From contig JAKYXN010000004.1 in assembly GCA_022538095.1 (NCBI GenBank), positions 62,001 through 126,000 of the forward strand: a stretch of 64,000 nt of DNA. The letters run 5' to 3'. This document shows, piece by piece, positions 25,329 through 35,132 of the stretch (position 1 is its first letter; each line of letters opens with the position of its first letter). Both the position numbers and the translations under genes were made by a program. A model generated the notes under the pieces. The model had not been told where the DNA came from. It saw nothing but the letters and a program-made list of their open reading frames with translations, and did no database searches. The stretch is from Puniceicoccaceae bacterium K14 (lineage in GTDB: Bacteria > Verrucomicrobiota > Verrucomicrobiia > Opitutales > Opitutaceae).

Positions 25329-26630
25329 ATGGTACTTGTTGATAACGAATTAAGAAAGAGAGAAGAAAGTGGAAATCCAGTGCGAGTTGCCCTCGTTGGA
25401 GCGGGAGCGATGGGTAAAGGCATCGCAAACCAGATAATTAATTACACTCCCGGAGTGTGTCTCGTAGCAATCGCATCTAGGACAATTAAAAGTGCCAAAG
25501 AAGCCTATAAAAAATGCGGAATCGAAAACGCGAAGGAAGCCACTTCTCTAAACGACTTAGAGGATTGTATACAAAACAACACCCCCGCAATTACAAGCGA
25601 TGCCTTCCTCGTATGCCAATCTGAAAATATCGACTTGATTTTGGAAGCGGTTGGACTGGTAGAATTTGGCATCGAACTAGCGCTTAAAGCATTCGAAAAC
25701 GGGAAAGACCTCCTAACCATGAATGCGGAAATGGACGCTACAGTGGGCTTAGCCATAAAAGAGCGAGCCCAGAAGGCTGGAGTTGTTTACTCTGTCGCAG
25801 ATGGTGATCAACCAGGTGTTCAAATGACCTTATTTCGACAAGTGAGAACCTACGGTCTCACGCCACTAGTCTGCGGTAACATAAAGGGACTACAAGACAA
25901 ACGTCGCACGCCAGAAACCCAAGCAGCTTTCGCGAAGAAATGGAACCAAGACCCGTACATGGTCACTAGCTTTGCCGATGGTACTAAAATATCCTTTGAG
26001 CAAGCATGCGTTGCAAATGCAACCGGAATGAAGGTAGAAATGCGTGGGATGCGAGGCGGTGATTTCGAAGGACATATCGATGAATTGTGCCATAATAATA
26101 GATACGACCTTGAAAGAATCAACAAGCTCGGAGGCGTGGTCGACTATGTTGTAAAGTCAAGGCCGGCTCCCGGCGTTTTCGTTTTCGGAGCAGTTCAAAA
26201 CGATGATTTCGAGCAAAGGCACCACTTAAATTTATATAAATTAGGAGAAGGCCCCTTGTATTCATTCTACATCCCATACCACCTTTGTATTTTTGAAGCG
26301 GCTTCATCGATCGGCAGAGTTGCTTGCTTTAAAGATAGCGTACTTAAAGCAAGCACTTTCAACGTTGACGTGATCAGTCTCGCCAAAAAAAGCCTAAAAG
26401 CTGGTGAGACGCTAGATGCTCTCGGAGGGTTTGCCACCTATGGCGAATGTGAAAATTACAACATTAGCAAATCTCAAAACTTATTGCCGATCGGCGCAGC
26501 TCAGGGTTGCAGGCTGAAGAATGACATTCCTGAGGACCAAGCCATTACCTACGACGATGTAATACTACCGAAAGATCGATTGGTCGACCAGCTCCGGCAG
26601 GAACAAGAACAAATACTTTCGCAGATTTGA
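25329..26630 (+). CDS. SAF-domain NAD(P)-dependent oxidoreductase (homoserine dehydrogenase-like, COG4091 type)
   Basis: A 433-residue protein with an N-terminal Rossmann domain: VALVGAGAMGKGIANQII at about 20-37. The central part resembles homoserine dehydrogenase (SENIDLILEAVGLVEFG, YSVADGDQPGVQMTL). The C-terminal part, from about 345, looks like an SAF-type domain (KAGETLDALGGFATYGECEN). Proteins of this type appear in surface-sugar clusters with RfbF/RfbG-like genes but have no settled reaction known to me. Here it is the last gene of the operon, 32 bases after the epimerase, and could reduce or rearrange the CDP-keto sugar. No homoserine pathway genes are near. Confidence 0.78.
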   Translation: MVLVDNELRKREESGNPVRVALVGAGAMGKGIANQIINYTPGVCLVAIASRTIKSAKEAYKKCGIENAKEATSLNDLEDCIQNNTPAITSDAFLVCQSENIDLILEAVGLVEFGIELALKAFENGKDLLTMNAEMDATVGLAIKERAQKAGVVYSVADGDQPGVQMTLFRQVRTYGLTPLVCGNIKGLQDKRRTPETQAAFAKKWNQDPYMVTSFADGTKISFEQACVANATGMKVEMRGMRGGDFEGHIDELCHNNRYDLERINKLGGVVDYVVKSRPAPGVFVFGAVQNDDFEQRHHLNLYKLGEGPLYSFYIPYHLCIFEAASSIGRVACFKDSVLKASTFNVDVISLAKKSLKAGETLDALGGFATYGECENYNISKSQNLLPIGAAQGCRLKNDIPEDQAITYDDVILPKDRLVDQLRQEQEQILSQI

Positions 26631-26774
26631 AGGAACCCTTCTTTAGCCACTCGTTCCAAACAACAATCTCCCGCAAAATGCTCTTTGCTTTTCACTTCCT
26701 ATTTCAGAAAAACTATCCTAAACAAGGTGAATTAGAAATTTGGGCGAAAACTTAAAGTCCCTCTAAAAGATAGC

Positions 26775-28013
26775 ATGGAAAACAAAATGATCAAACTACT
26801 CACTTTCACCAGCTTCTTGGCATGCTCCTCGCTCGCTTGGTCACAATCAGCGACGGCTCCAACGACGCGTAAGCCTACGAGCCCAACTGCTCTCCAAAAA
26901 TACCAGAGCCAAAAAAAGGGAATCACACTACCAAACGTTACAGCGATCCTTCAATGGGGCCCTGTTTCCCTCCGACCTCACGTCGACTATGAATACTCAT
27001 CGGTTAATGGGCTCAATTCGAACAACGAAGAATCTAACGATACGGATATCCAAAAATTCTCCGCTGGGATAAATTTTCTATTGGGAGAACATTGGACCCT
27101 AGACTATACGTCCACATGGACACGTCACTCGAATGACGCATTTGAGGATACTCGCGACGACCGTCTCAACCTCAATGGCTGGGCTCAAACTGCAAATTGG
27201 ATACTAAACTTTAGTCAAAGCTACACAATTGACTCAAGCACCCAAATCGAAAGTGCCAGCCAATCTGAAAGTGAGAGCTTTACTACTAACATACAAGGCA
27301 CAAGGCAGCTGGGAAGACGAACTGGTCTAGATCTTAGTTTGAACTACAACCAACGCGACGCCGAAGACTTCAGCGGAGACAATGATTACAACAATACCGC
27401 TGCAATATCGACCATGAACTGGTTTAGATACGAAAACTCCCAAAGGTTGAATACAGCAATTGGCGCAGGAATCGGCTACACTGATGTCGAAGATGGAATC
27501 GATAGCTCCTACCAAACAGCCCAAGTTCAGGCAAACTTTCAGCTCACTCAAAAAATTAGCTTATCAGCAAGTGCAGGGGTTGAAACTAGGCAAATAAAAA
27601 TTGAAGGCAGCGACACCCTAACAAACCCGGTTTTTGACGCAGCAATCAACTATGACCCCTTTGAGCAGACTCAACTAAGATTCTCAGCAGGAAAAACGGT
27701 AAATTACTCGATATTTCGTGACGATATCGCAGAAAGAGTATCTTGGACCTTTGACTTTAGTCAGAGATTTTTGGGACGCTATTTTTTCGATTTTTCGACA
27801 TCTCAAAGAGAGTCAGACTTCATCGATTCGACCAACGGCAATAGCGTGGCGGAGTCTGATACTTATAAGTCGTTTAGCTACCGATTGAGTACCAATTTTT
27901 TAAATAAAGGAAAAATCGGAGTTTTCTATCACAGTAGCGATAATGAATCTACAATTGGCAGCTTCGAGCAAAACAGCTACCAAACTGGAGTCGATGTGTC
28001 CTACGATTTTTAA
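26775..28013 (+). CDS. Outer-membrane beta-barrel protein of exosortase/EPS locus
   Basis: A 412-residue protein with a signal peptide (about 5-23, ending SLAWSQ). The mature part consists of many alternating strands with aromatic residues and ends in a Phe (VDVSYDF), as beta-barrels do. It contains strands such as LNLNGWAQTANWILNFSQSY and many S/T/N/D turns. Its place, just before the exosortase, matches the outer-membrane proteins that accompany PEP-CTERM/exosortase EPS loci. A role in polysaccharide export or assembly is inferred. ATG at 26775 or 26787 are both possible. Confidence 0.75.
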   Translation: MENKMIKLLTFTSFLACSSLAWSQSATAPTTRKPTSPTALQKYQSQKKGITLPNVTAILQWGPVSLRPHVDYEYSSVNGLNSNNEESNDTDIQKFSAGINFLLGEHWTLDYTSTWTRHSNDAFEDTRDDRLNLNGWAQTANWILNFSQSYTIDSSTQIESASQSESESFTTNIQGTRQLGRRTGLDLSLNYNQRDAEDFSGDNDYNNTAAISTMNWFRYENSQRLNTAIGAGIGYTDVEDGIDSSYQTAQVQANFQLTQKISLSASAGVETRQIKIEGSDTLTNPVFDAAINYDPFEQTQLRFSAGKTVNYSIFRDDIAERVSWTFDFSQRFLGRYFFDFSTSQRESDFIDSTNGNSVAESDTYKSFSYRLSTNFLNKGKIGVFYHSSDNESTIGSFEQNSYQTGVDVSYDF

Positions 28014-28032
28014 TACATTTATTTTTTAGCTT

Positions 28033-28920
28033 TTGGAAACTAAATCCACATTCGCTAGCACAGAAACACGGGCATTTATAGTGTCCGTTTTTTTGGTCTC
28101 CATCGGGTTCTTTGTACCACTAGAAGAACTATATTTCTTTGCTTCTAACAGCAATCTTTACTCGCATACAATAATTATTCCATTCGCGAGCATTGTATTC
28201 ATATTTCTTGAAGAAAAGGATACTCCGCTAAAACCTGCTCTCCCTTCTTGGTCAGGTATCATCCCCCTTGGCTTGGGCGTATGTTTATTGTATCTATTTT
28301 TGACTGGGGGATACAGCACCGAACCGCAATTCGTAGAGGACTACCTTGCAATCAGTGTTGGTGCCTTCGTCTTTTTAGTCATCGCAGCGGCCTTATTTAC
28401 ACTCGATACAAAAACGGCCTCCAAACATTCCTTTTCCCTAATATTCCTGTTTTTTATGATTCCAATGCCCATCGCGATGCGACAATGGGTCGAGGAAGCT
28501 CTCCAATACGCATCTGCCGATGCTGCCGAAATGATTTTCGCCTTATCGAGCACTCCACTTTACCGCGATGGACTAATATTTAATCTACCAGGTCTCGCAC
28601 TCGAAGTTGCACCTCAATGCAGTGGAATTCACTCAAGCTTAGTCTTATTCATTGTGAGCATTGCAGCTACCAAACTATTTTTAAAAAGCTGGTGGAAGCG
28701 CATTTTACTCGTTGGATTTATTATACCTCTCGCTGTAATTCGTAATGGGTTTCGCGTATTCGTCTTAGGCGAATTAGCTGTAAGATACGACCCAGCAATC
28801 CTTCATTCTTGGCTGCACAAAAAAGGGGGGCCAATATTCTTCGCACTTTCCTTAATCCCCCTTTTCATTCTTCTATTCGTACTTTACCGATCTGAATATA
28901 AAAAGAAGCTACAACCCTAG
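28033..28920 (+). CDS. Exosortase (EpsH/XrtA-like transpeptidase)
   Basis: A multi-spanning membrane protein of 295 residues with about eight hydrophobic segments. The exosortase signature is present: catalytic Cys in APQCSGIHSSL (near 196), the Arg in VIRNGFRVF (near 238) and the His in WLHKKGGPIFF. The N-terminal YSHTIIIPFASIVFIF is also typical. Exosortases sort PEP-CTERM-type proteins and are linked to EPS production. It begins with TTG at 28033, 19 bases after the beta-barrel gene; no ATG gives a full-length protein. The subtype (XrtA or other) cannot be set by eye. Confidence 0.9.
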   Translation: METKSTFASTETRAFIVSVFLVSIGFFVPLEELYFFASNSNLYSHTIIIPFASIVFIFLEEKDTPLKPALPSWSGIIPLGLGVCLLYLFLTGGYSTEPQFVEDYLAISVGAFVFLVIAAALFTLDTKTASKHSFSLIFLFFMIPMPIAMRQWVEEALQYASADAAEMIFALSSTPLYRDGLIFNLPGLALEVAPQCSGIHSSLVLFIVSIAATKLFLKSWWKRILLVGFIIPLAVIRNGFRVFVLGELAVRYDPAILHSWLHKKGGPIFFALSLIPLFILLFVLYRSEYKKKLQP

Positions 28921-28992
28921 GCTCACAAGTCGATTGAACGAAGACTCGTCTCAAATATTACCTTCTGACAGAATTTGCTACTCGAGCTAACT

Positions 28993-31900
28993 ATGACTAA
29001 TCCAATCAACTCTGTACTAAAGCACGCTTTAACACTGGCATTCTGTTTATTGGCTGGATGTTCTTCTGAAAAAAAAGTCGAGAAATTTACAGCTCAGGCA
29101 GACGATTATTTCGACCAATTTAAATACAGCGAGGCCGAGATTACCTATCTCAACGTTTTAAAAATCGACGAAGACAACGCGAACGCCCAAGAAAAATTCG
29201 CCCACATATACTTCAACAGAGGTCAATATCTTCAAGCAGAACAGTTCATAAAAGAACATTTGGATGATAGCCCAAAAAGCGAAGACCTAAGCATAAAATA
29301 CGCATATTGCCTATTCGCATTAAACAAGTGGCAAGAAGCTTATTCTCAAGCGATTCAAAACTTTGAACAATTCCCCAACAACCCAGAGACCGCGATTTTC
29401 CTAGCCGACACTTCGAGATCTCCAGAGCAAATTTCCGACTCAAAAACCAAAATACAAAACACAATTGATAAACAAGGTGAGTCAGCCTCGCTTCGCATTT
29501 CCCTAGGTTATTTAGAACTTAAGAGTGAAAATATAGAAGCGGCCGAGAAAGAATATACAAAAGCAGAGGCCCTAGATCGCAATTCCCCTTCTATTTTATC
29601 ATCCCTAGGAACGTACTACTGGTTCAAAAAAGAGTTCGAAAAAGCAGAACAATCCTTTTTCAAAGCAAGCTCAAATGCCCCTCTTTACTCTCCAAGAAAA
29701 ATGCTCTTGGCACAATTTGAACTTCGATCAGGTAAAACCGAAGAGGCTATCAGCACCGCAAAAGGTATAGAAAGTCAAATGCCGGACTTCATTCCCGTAC
29801 TTCACTTTTTAGCAGAAGCGCACGCATCGCAAAATGATCTAAAATCCGCCTTCAGCTACACAGAAAAAACGTTAAAACTCTCTCCCTATAAGATTGAAAC
29901 CCTAATCCTGAAGGGACGAATCCAACAACAACAAGAGAAGCTAGATAAAGCGATAGAGACATTCTCAAAACTCACGGAATACTATCCAGCATTCCCAGAA
30001 GGCTATAATCTCTTAGCACAGGCATTATTAGCTTCCGGCAGAGAACAAGATGTCATCAAAACCTTAGATACAGCGGAAGACAACAATGCCTTAACAAATT
30101 ACGGCTTGAAGATTTTAGCGGAAACATATGCTAAAAGAGAGCAACACATTGAAGCTGAAGACACCTTACTGAAACTCGTCGAACTCGAACCACAATCTCC
30201 TCAAGTTTGGTTTGCCTTGGCAAAGGTCCAGTTAGAAATCGGGGAACCTGACAAGGCTATGGAGACTTACAAAAAGATCTCTGAAATCTTCCCAAACAAT
30301 CCACAGTCCGAATACTTAATTGGCAGAATCCGCCTAGAACAGCGAAACATTGACGCCGCAGAAGAATCATTCAACGAAGCACTCAAACGCGACCCTGACT
30401 TCCCACCAGCTATTGAAGAGTTGGCCAAAATTGACTTCGCCAACAAACGCTTCCCCCAAGCTCTCGAGCGTGTCGAAACAAGCATTTCCGAGGCTCCCGA
30501 GTCCGCTCCCCTACACTACCTAAAGGGTATGATTCATACTAATCTCAATAGCGACGAGGATGCCCGCAAATCATTTGAAAGAGCGATAGAATTAGAGCCA
30601 AAAAACGCGAAAGCCCATCTCGCCATCGCTCAGAGCTACTCGAAAACCGGAAACCTGGATCAAGCGATCGAAGCCTACCTAACCACTCTAAAAATCGCCC
30701 CAGATTTAATCATCGCCAAATTCCAACTGGCAAACCACTATGAATTCCGGAAAGAATATGAAGCGGCACAGGAGCAGTACTTGGAGATTTTAGAAGACAC
30801 TCCCAATAGCCCTGTCGTCTATAACAATCTAGCTTATTTGCTTTCCGAATACTTAAACCAAAAAGAAAAAGCGTTTGAATACGCGAAGCAAGCAAGAGAA
30901 CTTGCCCCAGAAGACCCGATGATTGCAGACACACTGGGATGGATCGCGTATCAAAGAAAAGAATACAAATGGTCATACGATTTAATATCTGAAGCTCACA
31001 AACAATTACCAAACGCTGGCGAAATCACCTACCACCTTGGTATGGCAGCATTTCGTTTAGGATACCAAGAAGAAGCACAAGAAAAACTCACAGTCGCTCG
31101 AACTGCTAACGAATCGGAGGCAATCAATTCTGAGATTGATAAAGCACTCTCGATCCTCACAATGGATGAAAACGATGTAACCCCGGAAAACATCGCTGCA
31201 CTTGAAGACGCGTTAAAAGCGAACGCGGAAGACTCTGTATTACTTTACAAGCTAGCGAAACTCTACCTCGCCACAAACAAACTAGAAGAATCCGCAAGCT
31301 TGGTTGAAAAAATTATCGAACTCGACAGCAGCCATGCGGATGCCTCTTTCCTTTTAGTCGACATATACCAGAAATCCTCGCAAAGCGAACGTGCTCTCGA
31401 GGTCGCAAAATCCAACTACAACAAATATCCCGATAACTTTAGGGCTAGCTTCCAGTTAGGAAAACTTGTACTCAAAATGAGGGACTTCGACTGGTCGTAT
31501 ACACTTCTCTCAAGAGCTTACCAAGCCGAACCAAGCCTTGAAGATTTAGCTTACAATTTTTCTATCGCAGCATTTGCTATTGGCGATTTAGAAAACGCCA
31601 GCGAGGCTGCCAGCCAAGCGATCTCGACTTCAAGTGAAAAAATCGAATCCAAGGCAATTCAGCTAGAAAAATCTCTCGCGTATTTCCTGAATGAAAACAC
31701 TGAATTTGAAGAAACTGAAGCCAGTATTTTGGATACAGAAGACGGTATCGAAAATGCTCCATCAAAATTAGCACATGCATGGGCACTCGAAGTGGTAGGT
31801 CAAAATGAAGAAGCGCTGAGCCTCTACGAAAACCTACTTTCGCTATTTCCAAACCACACGCCTGCGCTTTCTCGAATTCTACGCATAAAGGCTCGAACCA

Positions 31901-32211
31901 ATGTTTTCAGTGAGACGCAATTAGCCATCGCCAATAAAATTCGCCAAGACAATCCAGATAGATACGATTTCATTGTAGCATTAGCCTGCTACAGTTATAT
32001 TGGTGAGGAATATGAACGTACGCTTCAATACTTCGAAGGTTCGCGCAATTTCATTTCCGTTGATGCCGAGGCTCTCTTCTTCTGGGGTATGGCCTACCAA
32101 AAGAGCGAATTAACAGAGGATGCGATCGAAACGCTAAGCAGAGCAATCGACGAAGGCTTGAAAGAACCTTTCCTTACCGAAGCTAAAAGTATTGTTTCCC
32201 AAGATTCGTAG
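28993..32211 (+). CDS. Large TPR-repeat lipoprotein of exosortase/PEP-CTERM system
   Basis: A lipoprotein of 1072 residues from the ATG at 28993; a TTG at 28975 adds six. The lipobox LLAGC at about 17-21 predicts a lipid anchor at Cys21. Nearly the whole mature protein is made of TPR units (for example SAPLHYLKGMIHTNLNSDED and NAKAHLAIAQSYSKTGNLDQ), at least 15 to 20 repeats. Length, lipobox and position after an exosortase match the TPR-repeat lipoprotein of PEP-CTERM systems. The likely role is a periplasmic scaffold for EPS or sorting machinery. It follows the exosortase after 72 bases and is probably cotranscribed. Confidence 0.88.
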   Translation: MTNPINSVLKHALTLAFCLLAGCSSEKKVEKFTAQADDYFDQFKYSEAEITYLNVLKIDEDNANAQEKFAHIYFNRGQYLQAEQFIKEHLDDSPKSEDLSIKYAYCLFALNKWQEAYSQAIQNFEQFPNNPETAIFLADTSRSPEQISDSKTKIQNTIDKQGESASLRISLGYLELKSENIEAAEKEYTKAEALDRNSPSILSSLGTYYWFKKEFEKAEQSFFKASSNAPLYSPRKMLLAQFELRSGKTEEAISTAKGIESQMPDFIPVLHFLAEAHASQNDLKSAFSYTEKTLKLSPYKIETLILKGRIQQQQEKLDKAIETFSKLTEYYPAFPEGYNLLAQALLASGREQDVIKTLDTAEDNNALTNYGLKILAETYAKREQHIEAEDTLLKLVELEPQSPQVWFALAKVQLEIGEPDKAMETYKKISEIFPNNPQSEYLIGRIRLEQRNIDAAEESFNEALKRDPDFPPAIEELAKIDFANKRFPQALERVETSISEAPESAPLHYLKGMIHTNLNSDEDARKSFERAIELEPKNAKAHLAIAQSYSKTGNLDQAIEAYLTTLKIAPDLIIAKFQLANHYEFRKEYEAAQEQYLEILEDTPNSPVVYNNLAYLLSEYLNQKEKAFEYAKQARELAPEDPMIADTLGWIAYQRKEYKWSYDLISEAHKQLPNAGEITYHLGMAAFRLGYQEEAQEKLTVARTANESEAINSEIDKALSILTMDENDVTPENIAALEDALKANAEDSVLLYKLAKLYLATNKLEESASLVEKIIELDSSHADASFLLVDIYQKSSQSERALEVAKSNYNKYPDNFRASFQLGKLVLKMRDFDWSYTLLSRAYQAEPSLEDLAYNFSIAAFAIGDLENASEAASQAISTSSEKIESKAIQLEKSLAYFLNENTEFEETEASILDTEDGIENAPSKLAHAWALEVVGQNEEALSLYENLLSLFPNHTPALSRILRIKARTNVFSETQLAIANKIRQDNPDRYDFIVALACYSYIGEEYERTLQYFEGSRNFISVDAEALFFWGMAYQKSELTEDAIETLSRAIDEGLKEPFLTEAKSIVSQDS

Positions 32212-32226
32212 ACTATTACGAATCGC

Positions 32227-32553
32227 ATGAAGTTAAAAACGCTCCAACGATTCCGGATAACAGCACTGCTCGAAGGACTCTCCTACGTGTTCCTCGTGTT
32301 CATTGCGATGCCCTTGAAATACCTCGCTGACATACCGATATACGTTCGAATCAGCGGAATGATTCACGGCATCTTATTCATCTTCTTTTGCCTATTTTTG
32401 CTTCTTGCATTGATCAAATTAAAGTGGCCCTTGAAGCGAGCAATCATTGCGTTCGTCGCTTCACTCATTCCGCTGGGTGCCTTTTGGTTCGACAAAAGTC
32501 TCAAGCGAGAAGAAGTCCTCCTAAAACAGGCGCAATACGAATACGACGCGTAA
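32227..32553 (+). CDS. DUF3817 integral membrane protein
   Basis: A 108-residue membrane protein with three hydrophobic segments (about 13-30, 42-62, 68-88). Features typical of DUF3817 are RITALLEGLSYVFLVFIAMP and the conserved short helix around GMIHGILFIFF. Function is unknown. It begins 15 bases after the TPR lipoprotein and may be cotranscribed, but need not share its function. Confidence 0.8.
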   Translation: MKLKTLQRFRITALLEGLSYVFLVFIAMPLKYLADIPIYVRISGMIHGILFIFFCLFLLLALIKLKWPLKRAIIAFVASLIPLGAFWFDKSLKREEVLLKQAQYEYDA

Positions 32554-32633
32554 AAACACCCCATGAAGTAATCAGCTAACTTACAAGTTGGCAAAATCCG
32601 ACTTCTACTCGCACATCTGTAGTCGATTCTGCT

Positions 32634-32647
32634 TGCGGAAAACCGCA
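32634..32647. terminator. Weak hairpin after DUF3817 gene
   Basis: TGCGGAAAACCGCA forms a 5-bp stem with a 4-base A-loop and is followed by only a short T-rich stretch. It may end the transcript from the exosortase locus, but it lacks a strong T-tract. Confidence 0.3.
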
Positions 32648-32708
32648 CTTTCTCAAGCCTAAGAATTTTTAATTAAATTATTACTAACAAGTGATCCCAC
32701 ACAATTAG

Positions 32709-34265
32709 ATGAGCTTCATTAACTCAAAGAAACTGTCCCTCGTTCTTTTCGCTTTGGCCATGCTGTTTGGCAGTGCGAATTCTTTCGCCGCAGGCGGTGG
32801 AGGTCACGACGTAGACCTAAATTTTCCTCTAAACGCAGAGCACTACGACGAGGTTGAATCACATCATGAAGAAGAATTAGGGCACGAGCTTAGCCTTGTA
32901 GAAAAACTAAAAATCCGTGCCGGTGAAGACCCGATGAACATCATCGCTACGGTGATTTTCTTGCTTGCTATTAGCCACACGTTCGTCGCTGGCAAGTTCA
33001 TGAACATGGCTCACAAGTACGAGCACGAACACGCTGAGAAACTCAAAAATGGAGAGATCGTTTGGGTTGGCGAAAAAAAGCCAGTCAGCTTCAAAGGAAC
33101 GCTCTTTCACTTCCTAGGAGAGGTTGAGGCAATCTTTGGTTTGTGGCTAATTCCATTAATGGTCTGCATCTCATTCAGTAAGGACTGGTATACAGCAAAA
33201 ACATACGTCGCCACTCAGAATTTCACCGAAGCAATCGTAATTGTGATCCTTATGGCGATCGCGGGATCCAAACCAATCATTCAAACTGCTGAACGCGGCA
33301 TCAGCATGGTTGCGTCACTCGGCAAAAAAACACCTGGAGCCTACTGGTTCGCAGTTTTGACGGTCGCTCCACTCTTGGGTTCATTCATTACGGAACCTGC
33401 TGCGATGACAATCGCCGCAATTCTTCTTGGCCAGCAATTTTATAAGTATTCGCCGTCCAACACACTTAAATACGCTACCATCGGTATTCTCTTCGTGAAC
33501 GTTTCTGTTGGCGGAACACTCACCCACTTCGCTGCACCGCCTGTACTCATGGTTGCAGGAACTTGGGGCTGGGACATGCCCTTCATGTTCTCAAATTACG
33601 GATGGAAAGCAGTCATAGGTATTCTAATCGCAAATGTCATTTATTTCTCCCTCTTCAAAAAAGAATTCGCTCGACTTACTGGTGAAGCAAAAAAGGCGGG
33701 CGAGGAAAAGAAAGAAGCCTATGCTCCAGCTTGGATCGCCGGCGTACATGGTTTGTTTCTCGTGTGGACGATCGTAACCCTGCATGAGCCACCCCTAATC
33801 ATTGGCGGGTTCCTATTCTTCCTCGCATTCACAATGGCAACAAATCACCACCAAGAGGCCATTCAGCTCAAAAGTCCAATTCTCGTAGGTTTCTTCCTCG
33901 CCGGACTCGTTACTCATGGAGGCCTCCAAGGATGGTGGATTTCTCCAGTCCTAAGCGCTCTCGGCGAATTACCGCTATTTATCGGCTCCACGGTTTTAAC
34001 TGCTTTCAATGACAACGCGGCAATCACCTACTTAGCTTCTCAAGTTCCATTATTCAGCGAACCAGAATCTGCAGGGCTTCGATACGCTGTTGTAGCTGGC
34101 GCAGTTACCGGAGGAGGTCTTACTGTTATCGCTAATGCGCCCAATCCAGCAGGACAATCTCTGCTTTCTAAGTATTTCGAAGGCGGTGTTTCTCCCCTTC
34201 ATCTAATGCTTGGCGCACTTTTTCCAACCGTAATCATGGCGCTCTGCTTCATGCTATTGGGTTAA
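32709..34265 (+). CDS. Putative Na+/H+ antiporter (PF07399 type)
   Basis: A 518-residue inner-membrane transporter with about 12 hydrophobic segments. A signal-like segment at 9-27 precedes a periplasmic stretch (about 28-75) rich in His, Asp and Glu (GGGHDVDL, AEHYDEVESHHEEELGHE). The core contains PLLGSFITEPAAMTIAA and TAFNDNAAITYLASQV, whose Asp and acidic residues suit cation exchange. Family PF07399 is annotated as Na+/H+ antiporter, and marine lifestyle would fit, but ion specificity is inferred. A terminator follows at 34293-34327. Confidence 0.82.
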   Translation: MSFINSKKLSLVLFALAMLFGSANSFAAGGGGHDVDLNFPLNAEHYDEVESHHEEELGHELSLVEKLKIRAGEDPMNIIATVIFLLAISHTFVAGKFMNMAHKYEHEHAEKLKNGEIVWVGEKKPVSFKGTLFHFLGEVEAIFGLWLIPLMVCISFSKDWYTAKTYVATQNFTEAIVIVILMAIAGSKPIIQTAERGISMVASLGKKTPGAYWFAVLTVAPLLGSFITEPAAMTIAAILLGQQFYKYSPSNTLKYATIGILFVNVSVGGTLTHFAAPPVLMVAGTWGWDMPFMFSNYGWKAVIGILIANVIYFSLFKKEFARLTGEAKKAGEEKKEAYAPAWIAGVHGLFLVWTIVTLHEPPLIIGGFLFFLAFTMATNHHQEAIQLKSPILVGFFLAGLVTHGGLQGWWISPVLSALGELPLFIGSTVLTAFNDNAAITYLASQVPLFSEPESAGLRYAVVAGAVTGGGLTVIANAPNPAGQSLLSKYFEGGVSPLHLMLGALFPTVIMALCFMLLG

Positions 34266-34292
34266 AGACAAATCCGAACTTTTAGCAAATTT

Positions 34293-34327
34293 GGCGGTCA
34301 GCGTAAAAACGTGGCCGCCTTCTTTTT
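34293..34327 (+). terminator. Rho-independent terminator after antiporter gene
   Basis: GGCGGTCA pairs with TGGCCGCC (8 bp, one G-T wobble) around an 11-base loop, and the stem is followed by TTCTTTTT. Placed 27 bases after the antiporter stop codon. Confidence 0.8.
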
Positions 34328-34354
34328 ATAACAATTCCGCGACTCGTATTTCAA

Positions 34355-35008
34355 ATGCTTACCTTCAACCTATTCCGCATACCCGTCAGTGTCCATTGGA
34401 TGTTCTTTTTGCTAACGGCCTTCTTAGGCGGTTTGTTCGGAGCATTGGAAGTTGGAACTCCAGAAGCATTCAAAGGGGTTCTGGTTTTTATGATCGCGGC
34501 TTTTATTTCGATCATGGTCCATGAATTGGGCCACGCATTAACGGGTTTGGCCATGGGAGCAAAGTTTACTCAAATACATCTCGGCGGCATGGGAGGAGTA
34601 GCAATCTTTCCAGGGGCATCCTTTACTCGACCGAAGAGCATTTTAGTCACTGCAGCTGGACCAGCCGCTAGCATTATACTAGCGTTAATCTTCTCAGCCG
34701 TCGCTGCAAACACCGAAAATCAAACGCTAAGCAATTATCCATTGCGTGCTCAATTCATCGGTACTATGGTATTCATCAATATCTTTTGGTCCGCATTCAA
34801 TCTTTGCCCGATCATGCCACTAGACGGCGGGCAAATCCTTCGAGATACACTCGGCCCCAAACGCATCAAAGTTAGTTCCATAATAAGCCTTGTATTTGTC
34901 GCCATATTATCCGTTGTCATCTGGAATTGGACGCACTCAATCTACAATATCTTCATAATGTTCCTCCTTGGCATGCATAACTGGCAATTACTAAAGGAAC
35001 AAAGATAA
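34355..35008 (+). CDS. M50-type integral-membrane metalloprotease (site-2 protease family)
   Basis: A compact 217-residue membrane protein. HELGHALTG (about 55-63) gives the zinc ligands and catalytic Glu, and NLCPIMPLDGGQILRD (about 150-165) holds the second metal-binding motif (LDGG). There is no PDZ domain. About five hydrophobic segments are visible, matching SpoIVFB/YdiL-like short site-2 proteases. Substrate unknown. It starts with ATG at 34355, 28 bases after the antiporter terminator, so it probably has its own promoter. Confidence 0.88.
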   Translation: MLTFNLFRIPVSVHWMFFLLTAFLGGLFGALEVGTPEAFKGVLVFMIAAFISIMVHELGHALTGLAMGAKFTQIHLGGMGGVAIFPGASFTRPKSILVTAAGPAASIILALIFSAVAANTENQTLSNYPLRAQFIGTMVFINIFWSAFNLCPIMPLDGGQILRDTLGPKRIKVSSIISLVFVAILSVVIWNWTHSIYNIFIMFLLGMHNWQLLKEQR

Positions 35009-35132
35009 GCTTTCCGAGCCGTAATACCCCACATATATAGTTAACCACTAACGGCAATTCATGATATTTCCCCCAATCAATTGTCTTAACGAATTCATAT
35101 TAATGATTGTGAAAGATTCATCGTATAGACTC

